In this document: positions 36,746-48,063 of the stretch, piece after piece
Layout of the letters: each line of letters opens with the position of its first letter
How positions within the stretch are numbered: position 1 is the stretch's first letter
Assembly (NCBI GenBank): GCA_016802295.1
Contig: JAESIW010000200.1
Location: 3,188,048 to 3,252,047 of the forward strand
Length of the DNA stretch: 64,000 nucleotides
Direction of reading: 5' to 3'
Source of the DNA: Brachionus rotundiformis
Lineage: Eukaryota; Rotifera; Eurotatoria; Ploima; Brachionidae
Translations under genes and position numbers: made by a program
Notes under the pieces: generated by a model
The model's database searches: none
The model's input: the letters and a program-made list of their open reading frames with translations, nothing else
Told to the model about the DNA's origin: nothing

Positions 36746-39700
36746 ATGAGCATTTCTCTTAAGCAGCATTCAACAGGTAAAATAAAATTCTAAATCTATA
36801 TTTTAATTTATCAACATTTTGAATATTTTGAATTGTAGAACCTATTCAGGACAAAGACTTTTTGAATGCATATTTTAAATTACCAAAAGTAAAAATACCT
36901 TTTTTAGATTTAAATTAAAAATACTTTGAATTTTTAAGAAATCGCCGGCCACTATCAGATTTTTTGACCGAGGTGAATATTTTAGCTTACATGGATCAGA
37001 CGCCGTATTTGCGGCCAGAGAATTTTTCAAGACAAACAATGTCATAAAAATATGGAAATCCAATACGTCTGAACTAGAAACTTGCTACGTAAAGAATAAT
37101 AATTTTGAGCTGTTTCTCAAAGAACTGCTTTTAGTAAAGCAATACAGAGTCGAAATATGGAAAAAAAGCAACAAAACTGGAGAATGGAATCTTATAAATC
37201 ATGTAATAAATCAACCAAAAAAATAATTAAAAAAATGGTTACTTTAGTCAAATTTATTAAAGGGTTCGCCAGGAAATTTAAGTCAGTTCGAAGACATCTT
37301 ATACTCCGGTGAGGATTCGCAGACTTCCAGTACAATAAACGATCCGGGTCTAATTGCCATCCAAATCTCTTCAGAAGATAATATAAATGTATGCCTAAAA
37401 AAATAAATTAAAGATTTAAAGAGTAAATTTTTTTTTTAACTTTTAAGAAACTTTCATGTGGATTTGTAGACAAGACTTCGAGAATGTTTCTGGTCTGTAC
37501 AATTGCTTATAAAGATAATTTTACAGACTTAGAGGTAAATTTAACTTTTCATTTTTAATACCATTAAGTATTTTTTTTAATTTTAGAGTCTTTTGATTCA
37601 TTTAGGACCTAAAGAATGCTTAATACCCAGCTCTGGTGGCAACAGAGATCTTTATGAAAAGCTTGACAAAGTTTTGGGACGAAACAATATACTGGTCACA
37701 GAGAGGAAAAAAAGTTTTTATTCCTAAACATTTAATATTAAAAAATAATTTAAATATAAAGGCGAATTTAATACTGATAATGATTGCTCAGAGCTAAATA
37801 ACTTGGTAAAAAGAAAAAATGATCAAAATATTGCCAATCTCGTAGAGCTAAAAGACAAAAATACAATAGGTTGTTTAAATTCATTAATTCGCTACCTGGA
37901 TGTAAGTTTAAAAAAAATAAATTCATAAATTTTTTTATCTAAATGTTCTTATAAGCTTTTGAATGATTCAAATACTGAACAACGATTCAAAATAAAATCA
38001 TATAACTTGAACCATTATTTAAAATTAGATTCAGGCGCATTCAGATCATTGAACCTGCTACCAAATCGAATAGATCAAATGGCTAACAAAACTCACAGTC
38101 TTTATGGGGTACTGAATAGATGTTGTACAACACAGGGCCAGCGTTTGCTCAACCAATGGATAAAACAGCCACTAATTGATATACATAAAATTGGTAATTT
38201 TAAGGTTTAAAATGAGATCGAAAATATCTTACATCAATGCTATTTATAACTTTAATTAAAAAATAAATAAATTACTTAAATATAAATATTCTGAAAAAAT
38301 AAAAAGATCAATGAGTTTAATCTTTATTTAGGCTTTAGAACTTATAGAATTTTTTCATTTTAGAGGAAAGACAAAATTTGGTTGAAATATTGATTGACGA
38401 TAGTGAATTAAGACAAAATCTTGTAGAAAATTATTTGAAAAAAATGCCCGATTTTCAAAGAATCGAGTGGAAATTCATTAAAAATAAAGCTAATCTTCAA
38501 GTTTGAACCATTTATATTATACGATAATGTCATTTAATTTTTAGTTTAATTTTTATTAAAAGGATTGCTACAAAATCTACTGCGCTGTCAATAATTTGCC
38601 AAGTCTGTTTGAATGCTTGTTGAATCATGATGGTCCTAGATCACATTTAATCAAAGAAATGTTTATTAATCCTCTTAATGTAAGTTTTTTTGAAAAATTC
38701 AGCAGCATGAAATTATTAATTTTTTATAGTCAATTATTATGGATTTTAAAAATTTTCAACAAATGATTGAATCAACCTTGGACATGGATGAAATCAAGAA
38801 CCATTTGTTCCTAGTTAAAAGTAGCTATAAACCGGAACTGGAAGAATTGAGGGAAAAGTTAAATAATATCGAGGAAAAAATTGAATCATTAGCTAATAAA
38901 GCGGCTAGAGATCTGGGTCTAAGTGCACTTAAGCTTGAATCCAACGCACAAAGCGGATATTATTTTAGAGTATCTAGAAAAGACGATAAAGCTGTGAGCA
39001 GTTCAAAAGCTTATAATGTTATTGAAACCAGAAAAGACGGAATTAAATTTCAAAACGAAAAATTACAAGAATTGAATGAAAAATTTATAGAGATAAAAGA
39101 CCAATATGAGCAAGAACAAAAGAGTGTTGTGGATGAATTGATTAAAATTTCTTCTGGTTATCTCGATCCATTACAAAGCTTGAACAATTTAGTTTCTGAA
39201 TTGGATATTTACGTTTCATTTTCTTTAGTGGCTATGTCGTCACAGACCGATTATGTTAGACCTAAGCTGAAACCTATGGGCACAGGAATTTTGCAACTTA
39301 AAGACTCAAGACATCCATGTCTTGAGCTTCAGGAAGGAATTAATTTCATACCTAATGATTGTGAATTTTTAAAAGATGAAAAAAATTTTTGTATTATAAC
39401 AGGTCCAAATATGGGCGGTAAATCAACATACATCAGACAAATTGCTGTGCTTGTTTTAATGGCGCAGATTGGAAGCTTTGTGCCAGCTTCTAGTGCTGAA
39501 ATTTCAATTGTTGATTGCATTTTGGCTCGAATCGGTGCAAATGATTGTCAAAATAAGGGAATTTCGACCTTTATGGCTGAAATGCTTGAGACATCTTACA
39601 TACTAAAGACTGCTACTAGCAGTTCTTTGGTCATAATCGATGAGTTGGGTAGAGGAACTTCAACTTATGACGGATTTGGCTTAGCATGGGCTATCTCAGA

Positions 39701-40234
39701 GTAAAATTAAACAAATAAAAGATTAATAATTAAGTTTTTTTTTCTAGCTATTTGGTAAAGAAAGTTAAATGCTTTACACTTTTTGCCACACATTTTCACG
39801 AATTGACCGCCTTGAGTGAAGAGATAAAGACAGTTTTTAATTCACACGTTAGTGCAATGACTAATGATGAGTCTCTTACTTTACTATATAAAGTTAAACC
39901 AGGTGTTTGTGATCAGAGTTTTGGAATCCACGTAGCCAGACTGGCCAATTTTCCAGAACATGTCATCGACTATGCCAGAGAAAAAGCAAAATACTTAGAG
40001 GACTATTGTCCAATTTTAGCGAATGAAGAAGAAGAAGCAGAAGAGCATAGCAAAAAATATAAATACAAACAAGAGACTGATCAAATAATTAACAATTTAT
40101 TCAAAAAAATTGAAAATATTGATATAAATTCATTAAGTGATGAAGAGTATAAAACCAGAATAGATGAGCTAATACAGTCCGAATCGCAGCAGATTGATAA
40201 TCCATATTTTAAAGCCTTGGTCAATAGGCTTTGA
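36746..40234 (+). CDS. MSH2: DNA mismatch repair protein MSH2
   Basis: MutS homolog 2, the common subunit of MutSalpha and MutSbeta. At least a dozen exons with short GT-AG introns; the first are 36746-36776, 36839-36888 and 36939-37202, and the last two are long (38733-39702 region and 39750-40234). Mismatch-binding domain I: TIRFFDRGEYFSLHGSDAVF. Connector: LGPKECLIPSSG and ILVTERKK. Lever and clamp: FLVKSSYKPELEELREKL. ATPase: Walker A GPNMGGKST, VDCILARIGANDCQNKGIS, Walker B region IIDELGRGTSTYDGFGLAWA, then LFATHFHEL and GVCDQSFGIHVARLANFPEHV. All match human MSH2 closely. Nothing suggests it is broken. Confidence 0.97.
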
Positions 40235-40803
40235 ATTTAACTTTTTTTGTACTTTTTAAAAACTTTCATTTTGTCCAAATAATCCAAATAATTGTCAAAT
40301 TGTTTACTGACTTATTTTATTTTTCTATAATTGTATCGAGTGTCAAATAAACTTGAAATAAATTAACTTTTGTAAAAATATATATATTTTTTTAAACATT
40401 ATATCATGATATATAAGATCATCTAAATTTAAAAAATTAATACTCAAATAAAATTAATGTTAAATAATTTGATTGACATTTGAGAAATTAAAAATTATAA
40501 TACAAAAAAAAACTAGATGTCTCTATTTTTAAATGAAAAAAATAAAATTTAGCTGTTAAAGCTAACATTAGTAGAAGTTTTTTTGCCTCTTTTTTAAAAA
40601 TTTTCAAATTATATTATCTAAAATAAAGAATCATTTTCAAAATTAAATGAAATTTTTTAATCTTAATATTTGAACATTTTCTTTAAGATATTAAAACAGT
40701 TTAAAATTTGGTCAACAAACTTCTTTACATCTGGTGTTATAAAAAATATAAAAAATTCTATAAAAAATTTTATTTTTAAAAATTTGGCTTAAAAATTGTT
40801 TTT
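40235..40803. other. Convergent spacer MSH2 / UPF0728
   Basis: AT-rich 3' flanks with no other feature. Confidence 0.5.
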
Positions 40804-41139
40804 TTAATATGCTTTGGTAACTAGCTCTTCTACTTTGATCACAATCGGATCCAATTCACCATCTCCTCCGAATTCTAAATCAGTCAACATGCATTTGAAT
40901 ATTTTTTCTTCATTTACAATTATTTCAACATTATTCCAATGTTTCTCTTGAACCAATTCGACAACTTTATGGCCTCTCGAAATCAAATATTCTTCAAATA
41001 ATTATTTTAATTTTTTCTCTTTATTCAACCTAAATATTCTTTTACTTTGTAGTCCTTGTAATCGTTCAGTTTTATATTCAACTATTCCGTGGGAATTGTA
41101 AGGCCCATATTTAATAATAACGTTAGCTTTCGGTGGCAT
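40804..41139 (-). CDS. UPF0728 family protein (C10orf53-like)
   Basis: Two exons, 41139-41046 and 40991-40804, joined in frame at LQ|KYLISRGHKVV. The 92-residue product starts MPPKANVIIKYGPYNSHG and contains ERLQGLQ, VNEEKIFKC, DLEFGGDGELDP and ends TKAY. Human C10orf53 shows the same blocks (ILRYGPYSAAG, FRLQGLQ, VNEEVIFHC, DLEFGGDGKLDP, LNAY). The family has no known function; it is small, soluble and widely conserved in animals. The start is fixed by the conserved N-terminal block. Confidence 0.93.
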
Positions 41140-41339
41140 TCTCTAAAGCCCTTAAAAAAATTACCAAATAATAATCAAAAATCTAAAACAGTTTTTTAGG
41201 ACTGTTCTTTTTTTAATAAAAAACTAAAAAACTTTAAAAAAATTTTTTTCCTTTTATTATAAACAAAGTAATAAAACCTATTCAAATTTCTCGCAACAAT
41301 ATATTAAATAAAATTAAATAATAAAGATCTTTGATTTTA

Positions 41340-42584
41340 TCAAACAAATTCTATTCCTTCATATTTTAGCTTGTTTGAAATAAGTTTATCCTGAACTAAA
41401 ATAAGACCATTTATGTCAAAAAGAGTCACGTATGTTCTAGTCGAGCCATTATCTTCTTCGGATTTTAAGGCAAGTATAAGCCGTTCATTAGTTCCTGGCA
41501 CAAATTTGAACGAAGAATAGCCTCGAATAGGAACAATAATACCAATTGATTTGTACGAGATATTCTCAAAATTTTCGCTAGCTGATATAAGCAAATTAGT
41601 TGCACGCTGTTCATCAAGTTTTTCGTCATAACTCTCTTTGCTTGCTCGACGAGGTAAAAAGTACCACTTTTTTTCTAAACTGCTCCATGCACATGATTCA
41701 AATACCATGTAACCAGGATACATAAATCCACCTTCTTTCCTTATTTTGTTATAATTTTCGACCCAGTCGACATGTGACACGTCTCCTAAATGGCCAATCA
41801 CTTTAATCCATTGAGGATTATGATTCACTAAAACTCCTTGACCAGTTGTCCACTCTTTTCCAAGTCCGCCTACGTAAAGTTTTTGATCTTTTACTGTCAT
41901 CCATTCACATTTGAATCCTTTACTAGCATTTTTACCATCACCATCGACCAAAATAACCCATGGTATTGCCATATTTTGATCTATTTTAATTTGATAAACA
42001 ATACCAGTTCTGTCATCACATGAGTATAATTTTCCATTGAAAACTACCAATTCAGATAATTCCATTCCACGATCTCCGTAAGAGTATTGAGTGCTTAATT
42101 CGGTTGGCTCTTCTTCAAAATGGATATCAGCATTTTTCAAATCATTGTTCAATGAAAGAGTGCCTTTAAGCAAATAGCTGACAAATTTGGTATCTTTGCC
42201 TTCAATCTTTGAACTGGTGTCCAGATCTGCGATAGCTAAAATATTGAACTTTTTTGTCTCTCTAGTTTCTATCGGGACTGAAAGCGGATACTTATCATTA
42301 TACGACTTCATGTGTCCATCGTTGAAAACTTCGTAAAATATTTTATTTTTGGATGAATGTACATCCTGGTACGTGTGGTTAATGCTTTTGTCACTTTCTT
42401 TGAAAAAGATGAGATACAAGATCAAAAATGCGAATGAAATGCCAAGAGCCATTATAACATGTCTTGAGTTTATCTTTAAACTGACTTGGTTGTTACCTAT
42501 ACGATATCGAGTTGGCGTACGTACTTTTTTCATCCAATCATTCATGGCCCATCTGAATTGTTGGAAAGATCGATGTCTATTCAC
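41340..42584 (-). CDS. CANT1: Soluble calcium-activated nucleotidase (apyrase), CANT1
   Basis: A single exon of 414 residues. A type II signal anchor lies at about residues 44-61 (IMALGISFAFLILYLIFF), then the five-bladed propeller apyrase domain: YNDKYPLSVP, ILAIADLDTSSK, RGMELSELVVFNGKLYSCDD, WVILVDGDG, GLGKEWTTGQG, YPGYMVFESC, WYFLPRRAS, GYSSFKFVPGTNE and the end YEGIEF. Human CANT1 shows these in the same order. The enzyme hydrolyses UDP and GDP with Ca2+ in the ER/Golgi lumen and supports proteoglycan synthesis. Residues around DRGMELSD and FESC, near the Ca2+ site, are conserved, so it should be active. Confidence 0.96.
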   Translation of the reverse strand: MNRHRSFQQFRWAMNDWMKKVRTPTRYRIGNNQVSLKINSRHVIMALGISFAFLILYLIFFKESDKSINHTYQDVHSSKNKIFYEVFNDGHMKSYNDKYPLSVPIETRETKKFNILAIADLDTSSKIEGKDTKFVSYLLKGTLSLNNDLKNADIHFEEEPTELSTQYSYGDRGMELSELVVFNGKLYSCDDRTGIVYQIKIDQNMAIPWVILVDGDGKNASKGFKCEWMTVKDQKLYVGGLGKEWTTGQGVLVNHNPQWIKVIGHLGDVSHVDWVENYNKIRKEGGFMYPGYMVFESCAWSSLEKKWYFLPRRASKESYDEKLDEQRATNLLISASENFENISYKSIGIIVPIRGYSSFKFVPGTNERLILALKSEEDNGSTRTYVTLFDINGLILVQDKLISNKLKYEGIEFV

Positions 42585-43499
42585 TTTGGTAATCGATAGA
42601 TTTTAGTTTTTAGAACTTAATTATAAGTTCTTTAATACGATAGACTTGAGAACTATGCCCTAGTTATTTATTTTTAATTATGTTCTTTCAAATTGAAGAT
42701 ATTTTATTTTATTATAAAGAAAATTTTGTTAATTTAAATTTTAAAATGCTTAATGAAATATTCTTTGACGTGTTAAATTTTGTCATGTCTTGTATCATGT
42801 CTGCTTTTGGACAAAATTTACAATAGATGATTTGAAATAATGTTTTGGTTACAATTCCATTTTAAAAATTAAATTTTGATTTTTAACTTAAAATATAACC
42901 TTACCGTTGCTATGGATTTATTTGAATATATTTTTTGTCATGAAATTAATTAATTAGAATTCAGAGAATAATGTTTAATTTTTAATTCTGTTAAAGCTAT
43001 ATTATTTTACTAATTTTATCTTCAGAAAACAGAATTGGTTTTAAATTTAAAAAGAGATAAAAAGATAAAGATAATATTACCCAACAGTTATTTTAGAACA
43101 ATATTTAATTTTCGATTCATTTAGAATAATAAAATATTCTTTTAAGGTTATAAAAGCTTTTAAACTTAATTTCCGGTTATTAGAAAGTCTCTTTTGAAAG
43201 CTATTTTGAATGATTTAAATATTGGATTTACTAACGATGTGATAAATTTTTCTATACAAATGCAATCTCATTTTAACAATTATTTTATTCATTCATATAT
43301 TTTCCACAATTAATTTTAACTGCATTACTTTGCATTTTATATTTTAAAATCTTTTTTTGTAGTAATTGACGAATTAAGTAAGGATTTAAAAATGTTAGGC
43401 TATTTGATACAAAAAAAACTAAAAATAATTTACTCAAAAGTTTCTCAATTTTTTATTTAAATATTTTGGTTTAAAAAAGACAAAATTATAGAAAGAGAT
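42585..43499. other. Upstream region of CANT1
   Basis: AT-rich with no ORF. The right end runs into the Gly/Tyr duplicon A. Confidence 0.4.
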
Positions 43500-43745
43500 A
43501 AGTTACTTAAAAACATTTTTTTATAAGTATTTTATTCCTAAATAATGAATGAGATTAACAAGTATCATCTTTTAAAATATTGAATTGAAATCCCATGTTA
43601 AATTTATAAAGCAAAACATAATAAGCAAAAAAATTATTCAATATATATTTAATAAAAAATTAAAAAAAAACAACTAAACTACCGGTAAAATTCTTTATTT
43701 AATAAACAGTATAATGTAAAAAATTAAAAACAATTAAATAGCTAT

Positions 43746-43922
43746 TTAATATAAACCAGAAAGACCACATGATCCTAATCCGTATCCAGTCCATGGAGCA
43801 GTCAAACCATAGTGAGGAAGAGTGTTCAAACCCAATCCATAGCCATAGCTAGCCAAGCCATGGTAACCCAAACCGTAGCCATATGAAGCTAATGGAGCAG
43901 CATAGTTCAAACCACAGGCCAT
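43746..43922 (-). CDS. 58-residue Gly/Tyr/Leu-rich protein, copy A
   Basis: An intronless ORF of 58 codons. It starts MACGLNYAAPLASYGYGLGY, repeats the unit LASYGYGLG, and ends GSCGLSGLY. Composition is dominated by Gly, Leu, Tyr and Ala, with Cys only near the two ends. There is no signal peptide, membrane segment or charged run. I do not recognise a family; small high-Gly-Tyr proteins of this kind in other animals (for example hair keratin-associated ones) are structural, but that is an analogy. The only coding difference from copies B and C is a silent change (AACACT for AACACC). A TATA box lies 85-92 bp upstream and AATAAA follows the stop. Confidence 0.85.
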   Translation of the reverse strand: MACGLNYAAPLASYGYGLGYHGLASYGYGLGLNTLPHYGLTAPWTGYGLGSCGLSGLY

Positions 43923-44006
43923 TTTATTTTCTTGACTTTTAAATTACTAGACTTGAAATTTATAATATTTTGTGTTGTTGTGAATATTAGACAAAAAAAT
44001 AATCTC

Positions 44007-44014
44007 TATTTATA
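44007..44014 (-). promoter_or_regulatory. TATA box of Gly/Tyr gene A
   Basis: TATAAATA on the minus strand, followed by TTCACAACAACACAA about 35 nt later, a likely initiator. The same arrangement is in all four copies. Confidence 0.75.
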
Positions 44015-44310
44015 CTCTCTGCTAACACAATTATCAATATTCATTTAGTTTAATTTAATAAAATCAAAATAGGAAAATTAACAAAAAAAATATATTTAAA
44101 ACAATAGATCGAAAATCATTTTCAAATAAATACTTGACATTAATGAAAATTGAGCATTTATTCTTATTAATACAAGATATCAAATTGAAATCGATCCAAT
44201 TTAGTCTCTAATTGATTGCAAATATTTTACATTATTCAATTTTCTTTTGTTTTATTTTTATAATCAAATAAATATCTAATCGAATATTCTTAAGTGTTCT
44301 ATAACTATTT

Positions 44311-44781
44311 TTTTTAAACAAAGCCTAGAGAAATTGATGACGATGGTTTTAAGATTTTTGTTTATATAATACTTCATTTTTGCCAATTAATTTCCTAAAT
44401 TTTAGAATTATTAGCTTGAAAGAAATTAAATTAAAACTATTAGACCTTTTACACTAACTATTCTTTTGTTAAAACAAAAATATTTAATTTAAACATTTTG
44501 TTGATCTACTAAATAAATATTTTGCTACATTTATTGTATTTTTTACTTTTTGCAAGCTTTGGCGCTTCTTTAACTAAATATTTAAATAAATTTTATTTTA
44601 AAATTATTTTTATGTAATTATAAATGGCTTTTTTCAATTAGGTTTTTAATAAAATTAAAGAAATTTAAATTAAGAGTTTTATTAAAATATTTTCTATTTT
44701 AATGAAAGCAATTTTATTAAAATTTAAAGCTTTAAATAGAACTTTTATCTAAATTATATACACTTAATTTTTGAATATATC
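44311..44781. other. Spacer downstream of the GPCR
   Basis: AT-rich with no feature. Confidence 0.4.
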
Positions 44782-46203
44782 TTAAAATTTTATTCTCAAT
44801 TTTTCTTTATTAATGTCGGACATGTATAGATTTTGCATTTTTAAATCATCAACTTCAAAATTTTCATTTACGAAAGCCCCCATATCTTGAAGCTTTTCTT
44901 TTAGTTTCGGATTTTTGTAGTAAGGCTCGACACCTGTTTCATATTCCTCAACTATCTTTTGTTTTGTAACGAGTCTATCGCCATCTCTATACTGATAGGT
45001 GCTTACAGTCTGTAATCCTGTAGGTACATAGTCATCAGATTTAGTAGACGCCCTTTTACCCAGACAATGATTTATTTCATAGCAAATCGAGCCCCAGCAA
45101 TCATAGCACCAACAGTTTTTGCATCCTATGCAGCCTGGGATGCATGGAAAACACCATAATCGGCAAAATTTCCGGCTATGATTATACACATCTCCAAGAC
45201 ATATAAAAAAAAATGGATTAATGCATCTATTCAATAGTTTGAGAATCAATAGTGGTATTTCGATCGCAAAGTCTATCTTTTTTTCGCGTAAATTTGTCCT
45301 CATATTTTCGTTTAAAAGCGCAATGGACCTATAAATTTCATAGGGCAATTGGCAAAATATGAACAAAAGTGCATACAAAAGCACCATGGCAAATATTCGT
45401 TTATTATAAGATGAAGAGAATAAAGATAGATCATCTTTATTAACAATTGTTTTTTCCAAGAATAAATTTTTATTGCTTTCCGTGTAGATGTCATTAATTG
45501 GCGGATAGGATGCGCCTGTCAAATAGGACTTGGCTTTTTTGTTTTGTTCCTGTTGTCTATTTGATTTGTATAAGTTTACTGAAGCTAAAATTAGCAAAAA
45601 AATCATCAGAACAATGGGAAAATATATTTTGAATACGATGTAAAGGAAATCAAGAGTATTCTCATTGAATAAAGGATTTCTTTCTAGTAATAGGCTCGAT
45701 GTTTGGCAAACATAGCCACCATTTGATTGAGAAATAATTTCGTGTTGAAACAACAAAAAAGGCACGAGAACATAAGCAGATGCTATCCAAATAGAGATTA
45801 CCACAGACATGCCAGATCTGAATTTTCTTACGCTAAACCAGCAAGTTCCTGAAGACACTGCTCGGTCCAAACACATAAAAACAATTGTGTAAGCCAAGAC
45901 AAAGTCGAATAATTGTAGCAAATAGCTTTCAGCTTTGCACCATTGAGTCGGATTTATGAACCAATCTGTTCCAGCAGAAGCGTAAGAAACCAAACGAATA
46001 ATGCTAAATATAATTATATAAACTATATCTGCGAATAAAATGCTAGATATTAATACGTGAATAGATTTGTGACGAAATCTATTAGCGCATATTACTTGTA
46101 GAACTACCAAGTTTCCGGCTATTCCAATTAATGCCAGTAATATGTAAATAGTTGGAATAACGATTTGCAATGCTAAAGTAACCTCAGGATTATTGTTTTC
46201 CAT
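44782..46203 (-). CDS. Class A (rhodopsin-like) G-protein-coupled receptor
   Basis: A single exon of 473 residues with seven membrane segments. Landmarks: TM1 GNLVVLQVI; TM2 SILFADIVY; Cys at the top of TM3 (WCKAE) and in loop 2 (YVCQTSS) for the usual disulfide; CLDRA in the place of E/DRY; TM6 FCQLPYEIYR; TM7 LNRCINPFFF in the place of NPxxY. Right after helix 8 the tail has a block with about ten Cys in 30 residues (CRLWCFPCIPGCIGCKNCWC), then an acidic/basic tail. Intron-free. The pattern fits a peptide-type receptor, but the ligand cannot be inferred. Loop 3 is moderate in length (about 70 residues). Confidence 0.9.
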   Translation of the reverse strand: MENNNPEVTLALQIVIPTIYILLALIGIAGNLVVLQVICANRFRHKSIHVLISSILFADIVYIIIFSIIRLVSYASAGTDWFINPTQWCKAESYLLQLFDFVLAYTIVFMCLDRAVSSGTCWFSVRKFRSGMSVVISIWIASAYVLVPFLLFQHEIISQSNGGYVCQTSSLLLERNPLFNENTLDFLYIVFKIYFPIVLMIFLLILASVNLYKSNRQQEQNKKAKSYLTGASYPPINDIYTESNKNLFLEKTIVNKDDLSLFSSSYNKRIFAMVLLYALLFIFCQLPYEIYRSIALLNENMRTNLREKKIDFAIEIPLLILKLLNRCINPFFFICLGDVYNHSRKFCRLWCFPCIPGCIGCKNCWCYDCWGSICYEINHCLGKRASTKSDDYVPTGLQTVSTYQYRDGDRLVTKQKIVEEYETGVEPYYKNPKLKEKLQDMGAFVNENFEVDDLKMQNLYMSDINKEKLRIKF

Positions 46204-47799
46204 ATTTATCTACTTGATACTCGTGCTCGAATCTTTAGCCTATATCCTTTAATATTAGTCATTAAATAAATTCCTTTTTAAATAAAAAAGGATGATTATC
46301 TAAAGTATTTAAATAAAAAATGGATTTTTCTTTAAATTTCACTAAAAATTTCTGAACTAATCTTATTTTATAAAATTTCGGTAAAACAAATCATAAAATA
46401 GAAATATATATATTAAGATATTTTAATATTGATTAAAACTGATCTCATTTCTTGCTCATAAAACTTTTTTAATATTAATTTTATCGAGAATTATAGGTAT
46501 AAACTGGTTTAAATTGTTTTAGATGAATATCTAATTTAAAAATTCAAGAAAAAAAATTCGACTCTAAGGTTTCTATTTTACAATAATAACCTAAATTTAA
46601 ATTAAACCATTTAAAAATTCGTATTGTTATATAAAATAAGCTAAAATGGGATATAATCACAAAAAATCAAGACCCTTTCTAATCTAGTTTTAATTTCAAA
46701 GATCAATTTTAATATTTTAAATTTGATTTTTAGATTAAGATATTATTTAAAAGACAGATCTTATGTAAATGCATTTCAAAAAAATATTAAACGAAAAAAA
46801 ATACTATTGACAAATATAGAAATAATTTTAAGTACTAGTTAAATAAAAATGTTATTAATAAATAGTCTTCAATTGAAGAACTAAAAAACTACGTTAAATC
46901 TTGAAAAAATAAATTTTTCTGTTTTTTGTTTAAGTTATTTATTCCTTATGGTCCTCTTAGTTTGCTCTTCAAGCAGAAAAAAAATCCAAATAACCTAATC
47001 TGGGTCAATACTCAAGCTGAACAACTTGTTATTCAGTTGTTGATATTAGCAATTTAAATCAAATGATTAATTTTTGTATTTTAATATCAAGTCTGATATT
47101 AACTTTTTGTGTTAACTCTAAAAATCTAGTCAAAAAGCTTTCACTTGTTAGCTTTAGTAACCGAGTTTAATTTAGTTGGCAAAGCAAATACAAATTTTGC
47201 TTATACAATACTTAAAAGTGAATAAAAAAACTAAAAAAATTAGTTTGGATACATCGGAATAATTAAGTAGTTTTAGAAAATTTTCACTTGTAGACTTTTG
47301 AAAAAAATATTATGAATTTCAAAATAACAGCATAATTCTTTCACTCGTTGGTGAAAATACTCAAGGAATCGATACATAAGATTATTTTTTTGTTATTATA
47401 AATTTTAAAATAAAAAATGAATATTTTTTTCTCAACAAAGGTAAAATTTGCTGAGTTATTATTGTCATAATTTAAAATTGAATTCAATTTAAAAAACATA
47501 AAAAATGGAATTTAGTGCACACTAGCAACAAAAGCAGAAAACAACTCCAATCCCGCAAGATATATTTTATGATTAATTTTCATCTATTAACGACAATATT
47601 TACTAATTTAAATCTAATGATTATTTAGGTTAATTCTTTTTCAATTTAAAAATGACTTCTTTTTTTCGACAAAAAAATACTGAAATTGTTTTTTTATTAA
47701 ACTTGAACAATACTGGATATAAATACTAAAAAATATTTTTTAAATTATTCTTTTACAAATAAAGCATTTTTAAATCTTGAAAAAATAGAAATTAATTAA
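46204..47799. other. Gene-free region between GPCR and His/Ser-rich protein
   Basis: 1.6 kb, AT-rich, no ORF over 60 codons and no repeat recognised. Confidence 0.5.
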
Positions 47800-48024
47800 T
47801 TAATCTGATGAAGATGAGCTTGATGAACTAGAACTTCTATTGTGATAGGCATGGTATTTATGGTATTTATGTTTGTGATGATGATAAGGTGGCTGATAGG
47901 CATAGCCTCCAAAGCTACCATAAGATGATGGATATGGTACCATGCTTGGTCCGTTCAGATAGTTTGGTATAAAGCCACTATATGCACCTGGATAATAGCC
48001 CTTGTTGAAAAACTTTTTGAACAT
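47800..48024 (-). CDS. 74-residue Tyr/His/Ser-rich protein
   Basis: An intronless ORF: MFKKFFNKGYYPGAYSGF at the start, a Pro/Tyr/Gly middle (PYPSSYGSFGGYAYQPPY), then HHHKHKYHKYHAYH and a C-terminal run of ten Ser before a final Asp. No signal peptide, and not a recognised family. The strongly biased, ordered composition, the ATG close behind a likely TATA box (ATATAAATA, about 30 bp upstream) and its position among Gly/Tyr genes support a real structural or metal-binding protein. The short length leaves some doubt. Confidence 0.65.
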   Translation of the reverse strand: MFKKFFNKGYYPGAYSGFIPNYLNGPSMVPYPSSYGSFGGYAYQPPYHHHKHKYHKYHAYHNRSSSSSSSSSSD

Positions 48025-48054
48025 TTTAAAATTTAAAACTTTACTTATTTCACA

Positions 48055-48063
48055 ATATTTATA
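48055..48063 (-). promoter_or_regulatory. Candidate TATA box of the His/Ser-rich gene
   Basis: ATATAAATA on the minus strand about 30 nt before the start codon. If used, the 5' UTR would be only a few bases, so the true promoter may lie further up. Confidence 0.3.

Larger units (their letters stand above)
43500..44310 (-). repeat. Gly/Tyr gene duplicon A
   Basis: The whole stretch matches the reverse complement of 58070-58925 (duplicon C) far beyond the 177-bp gene, on both sides. A and C form the closest pair by extent of homology. Confidence 0.88.
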
